Source: DASWHF01 sp036393295
Lineage (GTDB): Bacteria > Pseudomonadota > Gammaproteobacteria > Acidiferrobacterales > UBA6901
Length of the DNA: 6,700 nucleotides
Assembly: GCA_036393295.1 (NCBI GenBank)
Contig: DASWHF010000148.1
Span: forward strand, 1 to 6,700
Direction of reading: 5' to 3'
Made by a program: the position numbers and the translations under genes. Position 1 is the stretch's first letter. Each line of letters starts with the position of its first letter. Below the pieces are notes generated by a model. The model ran no database searches, was not told where the DNA came from, and saw only the letters and a list, made by a program, of their open reading frames with translations. Shown one piece after another: positions 1 to 5,372 of this stretch.

Positions 1-329
1 CCGCCGTTGCCGCCGTCGCCGCCGTTGCTGCGCAGCGTGATGCCGGTGACCTGCAAGGCCGGGGTGATGTCGTCGCTCAGGTTCGTGACCGTGAGCGTCG
101 CGACGCCGGAGGTGTAGCCGATCCCGTCGGATTGATCGCCCTGGCAGGTGCGGCTGGTGCCGCTGCCGCTGCAGGCGTCCGGACCGGCCTGGACCGGCGC
201 CGCGCCCAGCAGAGACAGCGCGCAGGCGGTCATGCCGGCGAGGACGTTGCGCGTCCACCGCGCGCGGCACGGCGTGACACCGGCGGCCCCGCGGCGTGTG
301 GCAAGATTGGTTGCGTCGGCGATGTTCAT
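1..329 (-). CDS. Autotransporter-like secreted surface protein, N-terminal part (cut by left window edge)
   Basis: The frame is open from an ATG at 329-327 to the left edge, giving 109 codons; the rest lies outside the window. The first ~48 residues form a long signal peptide: a basic N-region with several Arg, a hydrophobic core (LAGMTACALSLLGAA, about residues 30-44), and a likely cleavage after VQA at residue 48. The mature start has a paired-cysteine motif, CSGSGTSRTCQGDQSDGI (53-70), of the kind seen at the start of many autotransporter and beta-strand-repeat proteins. It is followed by Thr/Val/Asn-rich strands and a Gly-rich GGDGGNGG run at the edge. GGGGA lies 5-6 nt before the ATG as a ribosome site. 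A second Met at residue 33 is an alternative start, but it lacks such a site and would shorten the signal peptide. The gene diverges from the response regulator. The beta-barrel or other anchor cannot be seen, so the secretion route is inferred. Confidence 0.72.
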   Translation of the reverse strand, partial: MNIADATNLATRRGAAGVTPCRARWTRNVLAGMTACALSLLGAAPVQAGPDACSGSGTSRTCQGDQSDGIGYTSGVATLTVTNLSDDITPALQVTGITLRSNGGDGGNG

Positions 330-349
330 GAATGTCCCCGTTGTTTGTT

Positions 350-370
350 GGTATTCGTCGCGGGAATACC
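350..370. repeat. Inverted repeat GGTATTC-N7-GAATACC upstream of the surface-protein gene
   Basis: Two perfect 7-bp arms (350-356 and 364-370) flank the 7-nt spacer GTCGCGG. The centre lies about 30 nt upstream of the minus-strand start codon at 329, where an operator or an mRNA leader hairpin could act. On the plus strand the right arm is followed by TTTTT, so it also resembles a weak terminator, but nothing on that strand is known to need one. Role is inferred. Confidence 0.35.
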
Positions 371-494
371 TTTTTATCTCGTGGTGGGTCCGGCCGGTCG
401 CGCCAGCGGCGGTTCCGGCTCCGGCGGCATGCGGTCATTCTCGTCGACTTGGGGCCGTGTCGGTATCATACGAATGGGTTACACTGGCTGCCCG

Positions 495-514
495 CCTAGT
501 CCGATCGGACTAGG
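495..514. promoter_or_regulatory. Perfect 20-bp palindrome, candidate operator between divergent genes
   Basis: CCTAGTCCGATCGGACTAGG reads identically on both strands with no central spacer. It lies 54 nt upstream of the preferred response-regulator start (569) and 165 nt from the start of the divergent surface-protein gene. Dimeric LuxR/NarL-type regulators often bind two-fold symmetric sites, and the adjacent gene encodes one, so autoregulation or joint control of the divergent pair is a reasonable inference. No convincing -35/-10 pair was found beside it. A recombination site or another regulator's operator is also possible. Confidence 0.5.
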
Positions 515-568
515 GGCGCGGGAGGAGACAACGAGCGGCGACAAGCAGCGGTCATGGGGGTGCGCCGG

Positions 569-1210
569 ATGAAGATACTGCTGATCGAAGCCTATCCGTT
601 GCTGCGCGAGGGGATCGCCGCGGTGCTCGGCGAGCTCGACGAATCGGTGCAGATCCACGCCGCCGACGACGGCGACCAGGCGGTGAAATTGTACGCCGCG
701 CGGCGCGGCTGGGATCTCATGGTGCTCGACGGCGACCGGGACGGCGGCAATGGCCCGGTCGCGCTGGCGCGGATGCGCGAACAGTTTCCCGGAACGCCGC
801 TCGTGGTGCTGTCGTCGGTCGCGGATCGCGGCACGGTCCTGCGCGCCATCGACCAGGGCGCCCGGGGCTATATCCTGAAGTCCTCGCGCCGCGAGATCGT
901 CATCGCCGCGCTGCGCCTGGTGATGTTCGGCGGGACCTATCTGCCGGCGAGCGTCGCCGGAACCGAAAAGCTCATCCCGGAAGACAAGGCCGTGACCGGC
1001 CACGACCGGACATTGACCGCGCGCCAGATGGACGTGCTCGAGTTGCTGGTCCAGGGCAAACCGAACAAGGAGATCGCCGGCGCCCTGGGCGTGAGCGAGA
1101 ACACCATCCGGGCCCACGTCGGCGCGATTCTGAAATTCCTCGATGCCCGGAACCGCGCCGAGGCCGGTTACGCCGCCGTCCGGCAGGGCCTGGTCAGCAA
1201 TCGCGTCTAG
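569..1210 (+). CDS. NarL/LuxR-type two-component response regulator with altered receiver pocket
   Basis: The product is a 213-aa transcription regulator. Residues 1-~118 form a receiver domain: MKILLIEAYPLLREG at the start, the probable phosphoacceptor Asp54 in WDLMVLDGD, the switch residue Ser82 in VVLSS, and conserved Lys104 in GYILKSS. Residues ~148-208 form a LuxR/GerE helix-turn-helix (LTARQMDVLELLVQGKPNKEIA, then GVSENTIRAHV). The usual acidic pair after beta-strand 1 is Glu7-Ala8, so one metal-binding acid is missing and phosphorylation could be weakened or atypical. An in-frame ATG at 554 would add five residues. The ATG at 569 is preferred because the receiver fold normally begins MKI and GGGGG at 556-560 precedes it. 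No histidine kinase is adjacent. The TAG stop is formed by the first bases of the mobile element at 1207-1408, so the natural C-terminus may have been slightly changed, although the DNA-binding domain is complete. Confidence 0.93.
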   Translation: MKILLIEAYPLLREGIAAVLGELDESVQIHAADDGDQAVKLYAARRGWDLMVLDGDRDGGNGPVALARMREQFPGTPLVVLSSVADRGTVLRAIDQGARGYILKSSRREIVIAALRLVMFGGTYLPASVAGTEKLIPEDKAVTGHDRTLTARQMDVLELLVQGKPNKEIAGALGVSENTIRAHVGAILKFLDARNRAEAGYAAVRQGLVSNRV

Positions 1211-1313
1211 CAGTTTGTTGAAAAAGTCCATCCGGGACTTTTGCCCCTGCGAGGCCTTCGTCAACCACGCAAAGCCCCTTGGTAATATTATCAGGGGCGA
1301 TTTTTGCTTTGCT

Positions 1314-1347
1314 CCATTTTTCAAACACTTGCGTGTTTGAAAAATGG
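1314..1347. repeat. 15-bp perfect hairpin inside the MITE-like element
   Basis: The arms are CCATTTTTCAAACAC (1314-1328) and GTGTTTGAAAAATGG (1333-1347), with loop TTGC. Each arm carries TTTTTCAA or its complement, the sequence also found at the element's two ends. This suggests that it derives from internal copies of the terminal repeats. Confidence 0.8.
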
Positions 1348-1369
1348 CGGTCGATCCATCGACCACACC

Positions 1370-1405
1370 GCAGCTCGTTGAAAAACACGTTTTTCAACGA
1401 GCTGC
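1370..1405. repeat. 17-bp perfect hairpin at the right end of the MITE-like element
   Basis: The arms GCAGCTCGTTGAAAAAC (1370-1386) and GTTTTTCAACGAGCTGC (1389-1405) are separated by only AC. The right arm is most of the element's right terminal repeat, so this end exists as a head-to-head pair of terminal repeats. On the minus strand it lies about 40 nt past the truD stop and could act as a transcription barrier, though without a classic U-tract after the stem. Confidence 0.8.
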
Positions 1406-1422
1406 TAGCCGGGTGCGTCGCC

Positions 1423-1436
1423 GCCCGGCGCCGGGC
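1423..1436. repeat. GC-rich 14-bp palindrome just downstream of truD
   Basis: GCCCGGCGCCGGGC is a perfect palindrome 11 nt past the truD stop on the minus strand. With no loop and no T-run it is not a typical intrinsic terminator. It may help to end or protect the truD transcript, or it may be a chance product of high GC content. Confidence 0.3.
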
Positions 1437-1447
1437 CGCCGCACGGT

Positions 1448-2512
1448 TCACGGCCGGTCGGCCGCGTACACCGCCAACTCCCGCAGCACCGCCGTCGCAT
1501 AACTGCCGGCCGGCAGCGTGAAGCGCAGGCCGAGCGCGGTCGCGTCCAGCCACTCGGCGGTGAACCGCGCCGGCAGCACGCGCAGCGCGCGGCGCTCCTG
1601 CTTGAGTCCGGCGGCCGCCAGGCCGCGCGCCAGGTCGGCATGGGTTGCCGCGACACCGGTTTCGATCTCGCGCACGGCATCGGCGGTCGGCGGCTCGCCG
1701 GCGCCCCACAGCGCGCCGCTCGGGTGGATGTCGCCGCGTTCCAGGCGTGCGGCGATGTCGGGTTCCTCCGGCCGCGCGGCGAAGAAACTGCGCGTGCCGT
1801 TCAAAATGAACACCTCGCCGGCCAGCGGACGGTCCCAGCAGCCGCGCCGCACGCGCTCGGCCAGGATCGCGTTGAACAGCAGCGCGCGCGCTGCCGACAG
1901 GTACAGGCCGCGGCGCTTCGGGTCCTTGACCGGCTCGCGGCCGGCGAACAGCGCGCGGGCGCGCGCGATGTTCGCGCCGCCGTGGCCGAAGCGCTGCTCG
2001 CCGAAATAGTTCGGCACGCCGCGGCGCACGATGCCGAGGATGCGCTCGGCGAGCGCGTCGCGGTCGCCGCTGCAGTCACGCAGGACGATCGCGAAGGCGT
2101 TGCCGGTGTGCGCGCCGCTGTGCAGCTTGCGCGCGTGGCGCGCCGCGTCGAGCAGCTCGGCGCCGGGCGGCAGCCGTGCCGGCCAGTCGGGATCGGCGCG
2201 ACCCGGCAGGCGCACGCTGAACCACTGGGTGGTGACCGCGTGCCGGTCCTTGAGGCCGGCGTAGCCGACGTCGACGCGCTTCACGCCGGCGATGCGCGCC
2301 AGCTGCTTGGCGACGTCCTCGGTATTGAGGCCGCGCTTGCGGATCCTGAGCCAGGCGTGCTCGCCGGCGCCGGTGGGGACGATGTCGAGCCGCTCGTCGA
2401 CCTGGAAGTCCTCGGGCGCGGCGCGCAGCCGCGCGGCACTGAGCGGCGCCGGCGCGCTGCGCGGCCAGTCGAGGTCGACGGAATCGGTCGGGGCGGAGGC
2501 GGTGTCGGGCAT
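1448..2512 (-). CDS. truD: tRNA pseudouridine(13) synthase TruD
   Basis: TruD converts uridine 13 of tRNA (tRNA-Glu in E. coli) to pseudouridine in the cytoplasm. The 354-aa product is close to the ~349 aa of E. coli TruD. The N-terminal part has the family pattern (PEDFQVDE at 33-40, GEHAWLRIRKRGLNT at 50-64). The catalytic motif GYAGLKDRHAVTTQWF (83-98) holds the nucleophile Asp89, matching E. coli Asp80. NYFGEQRFG (168-176) is the second signature, and GSYATAVLREL near the C-terminus is also typical. The chosen ATG at 2512-2510 gives a 30-residue lead into conserved sequence. ATGs at 2527 and 2602 are in frame, but they add a Pro/Arg-rich stretch that overlaps a 12-bp inverted repeat and is unlike the family; no start has a strong ribosome site. 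In many gammaproteobacteria truD follows ispD-ispF, but here no such gene is upstream and it stands alone, divergent from gpmA. Confidence 0.95.
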   Translation of the reverse strand: MPDTASAPTDSVDLDWPRSAPAPLSAARLRAAPEDFQVDERLDIVPTGAGEHAWLRIRKRGLNTEDVAKQLARIAGVKRVDVGYAGLKDRHAVTTQWFSVRLPGRADPDWPARLPPGAELLDAARHARKLHSGAHTGNAFAIVLRDCSGDRDALAERILGIVRRGVPNYFGEQRFGHGGANIARARALFAGREPVKDPKRRGLYLSAARALLFNAILAERVRRGCWDRPLAGEVFILNGTRSFFAARPEEPDIAARLERGDIHPSGALWGAGEPPTADAVREIETGVAATHADLARGLAAAGLKQERRALRVLPARFTAEWLDATALGLRFTLPAGSYATAVLRELAVYAADRP

Positions 2513-2533
2513 GGGGCGCAAAATCATGCGGCA

Positions 2534-2562
2534 GGCCGCGGCGATTGTCCATCGCCGCGGCC
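2534..2562. repeat. 12-bp perfect inverted repeat upstream of truD
   Basis: GGCCGCGGCGAT (2534-2545) and ATCGCCGCGGCC (2551-2562) flank TGTCC. It begins 22 nt before the preferred truD start on the minus strand, so it would form a stable hairpin in the truD leader, close to the ribosome site. This could be a translational control element or an operator. If truD really began at 2602 it would be coding instead. Role is inferred. Confidence 0.5.
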
Positions 2563-2670
2563 CGGCAGGCGAGCCGGGTTCCGGCCCCGCCGGGCCGGGC
2601 ATCCGCGCCGACAGGCGGGGCCCGTAAGCTGACCCGGATCAAGGATTCCGATCTCGCGATGCGGCAATAA

Positions 2671-2769
2671 TAATAGGGTCGGAGTGATTTATTTTTGGGC
2701 AATCCCGTCCGCATGCACCCAAGCGAGGAATCAGCGATTGCCTAAAAATAAATCACTCCGACCCCTTTA
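2671..2769. mobile_element. 99-nt hairpin element, copy A (REP/MITE-like)
   Basis: A 34-nt left arm (2671-2704) and 34-nt right arm (2736-2769) surround a 31-nt centre. Both arms read TAA, two variable bases, GGGTCGGAGTGATTTATTTTT, then (G/A)GGCAATC, and match closely in inverted orientation. The same layout, 34+31+34, recurs at 4424-4522, so this is a dispersed element with no coding capacity. GGGGTC-beginning inverted repeats of this kind are, from general knowledge, common around REP-associated (Y1-type) transposase genes; that link is inferred because no transposase is in the window. The element ends 15 nt before the gpmA start, so it lies in the gpmA leader or has displaced its promoter. 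AATAATAATAG at its left border is the only -10-like sequence nearby. Confidence 0.85.
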
Positions 2770-2774
2770 CCGAT

Positions 2775-2778
2775 GGAG
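2775..2778 (+). promoter_or_regulatory. Ribosome binding site of gpmA
   Basis: GGAG lies 6 nt before the ATG at 2785 and only 5 nt after the end of hairpin element copy A. This supports the chosen gpmA start, and it places a 34-bp stem directly beside the ribosome site if transcription starts upstream of the element. Confidence 0.7.
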
Positions 2779-2784
2779 TAGAGC

Positions 2785-3528
2785 ATGACCAAGCTGGTAC
2801 TGCTGCGCCACGGCGAGAGCCTGTGGAACAAGGAAAACCGCTTTACCGGCTGGACCGACGTGGACCTGTCCGACCGCGGCGTGGCCGAGGCGCGCGACGC
2901 GGGCCGGCGGCTGCGCGAGGCCGGCCTCGGCTTCGACATCGCCTACACCTCGTATCTCAAGCGCGCGGTGCGCACGCTGTGGCTGGTGCAGGAGGAGATG
3001 GACCTGATGCACCTGCCGATCGCGACCGACTGGCGCCTGAACGAACGCCATTACGGCGCGCTCCAGGGACTCAACAAGAAGGAGACCGCCCAACGCTACG
3101 GCGAGGAGCAGGTGCACCGGTGGCGGCGCGGCTACGCGGTGCGGCCGCCGGCGCTGGACGCCGACGATCCGCGCCGGCCGGAGCGCGATCCGCACTACCG
3201 CGACGTGCCGCGCGCGCAGCTGCCGGCGACCGAATCCCTGGCCGACACCCTGACGCGGGTGCTGGTCTGCTGGCAGGAGCGCATCCTGCCGACGATACAG
3301 GCCGGCCAGCGCGTGCTGATCGTCGCCCACGGCAACTCGCTGCGCGCGCTGGTCAAGCACCTCGACCGGGTCTCGGACGACGAGATCATGGCGCTCAACA
3401 TCCCGACCGGCATCCCGCTGGTCTACGAGTTCGATGCGCAGCTCAAGGTCGAGCGTCACTACTATCTCGCCGACCCCGCCGAAGTCGCGGCCGCCGCCGC
3501 GGCGATCGCGCATCAGAGCGCGGCCTAA
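2785..3528 (+). CDS. gpmA: 2,3-bisphosphoglycerate-dependent phosphoglycerate mutase
   Basis: This enzyme interconverts 3- and 2-phosphoglycerate in glycolysis and gluconeogenesis, in the cytoplasm. The 247-aa length fits the cofactor-dependent family. Seen: the phosphohistidine motif LLRHGESLWN with His9, the signature ENRFTGWTDVDLSDRG (17-32), TSYLKRAVRT with Arg60, the catalytic acid Glu87 in LNERHYGALQGLNK, and the second catalytic His182 in LIVAHGNSLRALVKHL. The C-terminus has the usual NIPTGIPLVYEFD followed by an Ala-rich tail. The start is fixed by GGAG 6 nt upstream and by the conserved N-terminus. The gene is divergent from truD and followed 157 nt later by the rhomboid gene on the same strand. 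No clear terminator was found between them, so read-through is possible. Confidence 0.97.
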   Translation: MTKLVLLRHGESLWNKENRFTGWTDVDLSDRGVAEARDAGRRLREAGLGFDIAYTSYLKRAVRTLWLVQEEMDLMHLPIATDWRLNERHYGALQGLNKKETAQRYGEEQVHRWRRGYAVRPPALDADDPRRPERDPHYRDVPRAQLPATESLADTLTRVLVCWQERILPTIQAGQRVLIVAHGNSLRALVKHLDRVSDDEIMALNIPTGIPLVYEFDAQLKVERHYYLADPAEVAAAAAAIAHQSAA

Positions 3529-3685
3529 ATACCGCTGATCCGCTGTTGAACACATAAGATGTCGGGCGCGAGAATGCCGCATCGCGCCTTGAGGGCCGGC
3601 CTGCCGTCTCGAACTCACCCTCCCCGGCGGGTCCGGCTCTCACGGTGCGATCCTTGAAGATTTCCCCGTGGTCGAGGGCTGGGGT

Positions 3686-4426
3686 ATGCTTGGCCGGACG
3701 TCAACCTCACCGCCGGCCATCGCCTTGATCCCCCTGCACGACGACAACCCCACGCAGATCACGCCCTACCTGACCATCGGGCTGATCGTGGCCTGCGCGC
3801 TGGTGTTCTTCTGGCAGTTGTCGCTGGGCGCGGCCGAGGAGCGCATGATCTACGCGCTCGGCATGATCCCGGCGGTGCTGTTCGACATCCGCCAGCTGCC
3901 GCCGGAGATCAGCGTGGTGCCGCCGGCGGCGACGCTGTTCACCTCGATGTTCCTGCACGGCGGCTGGATGCATCTCATCGGCAACCTGCTCTACCTGTGG
4001 ATCTTCGGCAACAATATCGAGGAGGCCATGGGGCGGGTGCGGTTCATCGTGTTCTACCTGGTGTGCGGCGTGGCCGCCGCACTCGCCCAGGCGCTGCCCG
4101 ACCCGACGTCCGTCATCCCGATGATCGGCGCGAGCGGCGCCATCTCCGGCGTGCTCGGCGCCTATCTGTTGCTGTATCCGCACGCGCGCGTGCTGGTCGG
4201 CATCCCGTTCGGATTTTACATTCACACCACGATGATCAAGGCCGGCTGGGTGCTCGGCTTCTGGTTCGTGTTCCAGCTGATCAGCTCGGTGCTGGCCAGC
4301 GGGACCGGCGGCGGCGTCGCCTGGGGCGCGCACATCGGCGGCTTCGTGGCCGGCATGATCCTGGTGCCGCTGTTCAAGCGCCGCGGGGTGCGGTTGTTTC
4401 AGCCGGAGCGCCATAACGTGCGGTAA
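3686..4426 (+). CDS. Rhomboid family intramembrane serine protease
   Basis: Rhomboids cut transmembrane substrates within the inner membrane using a Ser-His dyad. The 246-aa product has six likely membrane segments (about 28-47, 95-112, 118-137, 148-165, 185-205, 211-230). It shows the HxxxN motif (His96-Asn100), the nucleophile Ser150 in MIGASGAISGVLGAY, and His216 in GAHIGGFVAG, so all active residues are present. The N-terminal IPLHDDNPT is typical of a bacterial rhomboid subgroup. A GTG at 3668 in the same frame would add six residues; the ATG at 3686 is preferred because GAGG lies 7 nt upstream, and a TTG at 3725 is a further candidate. The substrate is unknown; the family member with the best known job in bacteria, AarA, activates TatA, but that cannot be transferred here. 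The TAA stop consists of the first three bases of hairpin element copy B. Confidence 0.94.
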   Translation: MLGRTSTSPPAIALIPLHDDNPTQITPYLTIGLIVACALVFFWQLSLGAAEERMIYALGMIPAVLFDIRQLPPEISVVPPAATLFTSMFLHGGWMHLIGNLLYLWIFGNNIEEAMGRVRFIVFYLVCGVAAALAQALPDPTSVIPMIGASGAISGVLGAYLLLYPHARVLVGIPFGFYIHTTMIKAGWVLGFWFVFQLISSVLASGTGGGVAWGAHIGGFVAGMILVPLFKRRGVRLFQPERHNVR

Positions 4427-4522
4427 CGGGGTCGGAGTGATTTATTTTTGAGCAATCACGAATTGCATGGTAGGACACGCGCAGACAGGATTGCTTAAAA
4501 ATAAATCACTCCGACCCCGTTA
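4424..4522. mobile_element. 99-nt hairpin element, copy B, carrying the stop codons of both flanking genes
   Basis: The arms 4424-4457 and 4489-4522 (34 nt each, starting TAACGGGGTCGGAGTGATTT) flank a 31-nt centre, the same dimensions as copy A at 2671-2769. The arms agree at 33 of 34 positions. The centres of the two copies differ widely. The first three bases are the TAA of the rhomboid gene. On the other strand the inner TGA (4508-4506) of the right arm is the stop of the beta-propeller gene, whose last four residues (TGSE) are encoded by the element. In this convergent position the long stem may also act as a two-way terminator or mRNA-end protector, which is inferred. Confidence 0.88.
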
Positions 4523-5366
4523 AATGCAGTATGCGCCCGCGCCCCTGCTCCGCGACGTACACGCTGCCGTCGGGCCGCAGCGCGATGCCCTGCGGTGCGT
4601 CCAGGCCGTCGGCAATGGTCTCGAGCCGGCCGCCGGCGTAGCGCAGCAGGCGCCCGGGCCGTGCGTCCTCGGTGATCCACAGGCTGCCGTCGGCGCCGCA
4701 TTCGATCTGGTCCGGCTGATTCAGCCCCAGCACCACGACCCGCGGCTTGGCGCGCTCGCGGATCTCGAGGATGCGGCCGCTCAGGGTCTCGGCGACGAAG
4801 ATCCGGCCGGCGCGATCGACGCACAGGCCCTCGGGACGCCGCAGACCCGTGGCAATCGGCGTGAGCGTGCCGTCGGCCGCCAGCCGCAGAATGCGCCCCC
4901 CGGGCCGGTCCTCGCTCACCAACAGATCGCCGTCCGGCAGGAAGTCGATGCCCTCCGCACCGTCGACCCGCGCCAGCACGCGCCGGCTGCCGTCGGCCGG
5001 CGAGAACTCGATGACGCGTCCCTGCGTGACCTCCTCGGCGATATAGAGCGTCGCGCCGCGCGCCGCCAGGCCGTCGGGCCGGTCGAGGCCGGAGAGCACC
5101 ATCTCGCCGCCGCCGGATTCGATGCGCACCAGCGCGCCGTCCGGCGCCTTGCGCTCGAGCGTGGCGTAGAGCGTGCCGTCGGCGGTGAAGGCGATGTTGT
5201 CGACGGCCGGCAGCCGCTCCGCGACCACGGTCATCGTCCAGCCCTCCGCCGGGCGCACCGGGACGTGCTCCGGCCCGGCCCGCGCAGCGGCGGCCAGAGT
5301 CAGCGCGGCCAGCGTGACGATGCCGCGGGACCGATGGCATCGGCCAAGGGGCGGGAACGTGAACAT
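4506..5366 (-). CDS. Exported six-bladed beta-propeller protein (NHL/SMP-30-like)
   Basis: The 286-aa product starts with a signal peptide: basic RCHRSRG, then hydrophobic IVTLAALTLAAAARA, with cleavage likely after Ala30. The mature part is six repeats of about 40 residues with the pattern P-x-G-[IL]-x4-D-G-x-[IL]-[YFW]-[VI]-[AST]-E. They begin near residues 55, 97, 138, 178, 218 and 258, matching a six-bladed propeller of the NHL, Vgb-lyase, SMP-30/gluconolactonase type. A function cannot be assigned: such folds include lactonases, lyases and binding scaffolds. Each blade has an acidic residue after the strand (E71, E111, E152, E193, E233, E273) that could form a central pocket. The ATG at 5366 is chosen because it starts the signal peptide; the longer frame to 5519 runs through a 7-bp repeat cluster. 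The last four residues and stop come from hairpin element copy B, so the original C-terminus was probably slightly different. Confidence 0.85.
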   Translation of the reverse strand: MFTFPPLGRCHRSRGIVTLAALTLAAAARAGPEHVPVRPAEGWTMTVVAERLPAVDNIAFTADGTLYATLERKAPDGALVRIESGGGEMVLSGLDRPDGLAARGATLYIAEEVTQGRVIEFSPADGSRRVLARVDGAEGIDFLPDGDLLVSEDRPGGRILRLAADGTLTPIATGLRRPEGLCVDRAGRIFVAETLSGRILEIRERAKPRVVVLGLNQPDQIECGADGSLWITEDARPGRLLRYAGGRLETIADGLDAPQGIALRPDGSVYVAEQGRGRILHLTGSE

Positions 5367-5372
5367 CGGGTT

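Larger units (their letters stand above)
1207..1408. mobile_element. MITE-like palindromic element, 202 bp, with 19-bp terminal inverted repeats
   Basis: The left end is CTAGCAGTTTGTTGAAAAA (1207-1225). The right end, read on the opposite strand (1408-1390), is CTAGCAGCTCGTTGAAAAA, identical at 17 of 19 positions. CTAG is at both extremes and could be a 4-bp target duplication or part of the repeat; IS5-type transposases duplicate YTAR targets such as CTAG. The interior is more A/T-rich than the flanking genes and is nearly all inverted repeats: 1222-1229/1235-1242, 1274-1279/1293-1298, 1314-1328/1333-1347, 1349-1355/1358-1364 and 1370-1386/1389-1405. TTGAAAAA or its complement occurs five times. 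There is no credible coding sequence, so movement would depend on a transposase elsewhere. It sits between the convergent response-regulator and truD genes and may stop transcription from either side. The family is not identified. Confidence 0.68.

Noticed and set aside
132..572. Open frames on the plus strand across the start of the window
   Set aside because: They are antisense to the autotransporter-like gene, whose minus-strand frame has a clear signal peptide and cysteine motif; their predicted proteins are Arg/Ala-rich with no recognisable domain.
1143..1521. Short open frames inside and beside the MITE-like element, both strands
   Set aside because: They run through inverted repeats and borders, have no ribosome site or family features, and are explained by A/T-rich palindromes in an otherwise GC-rich region.
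2513..2602. Longer truD form starting at 2602
   Set aside because: The extra 30 residues are Pro/Arg-rich, do not fit the family N-terminus and cross a perfect 12-bp inverted repeat.
1640..2632. Long plus-strand frame opposite truD
   Set aside because: It is an antisense shadow caused by GC-rich codons; the minus-strand frame contains all TruD signature motifs.
3565..3588. Hairpin GGCGCGA-N10-TCGCGCC after gpmA, as a terminator
   Set aside because: The stem is only 7 bp with a 10-nt loop and is followed by TTGAGGG rather than a T-run, so it is not a convincing intrinsic terminator.
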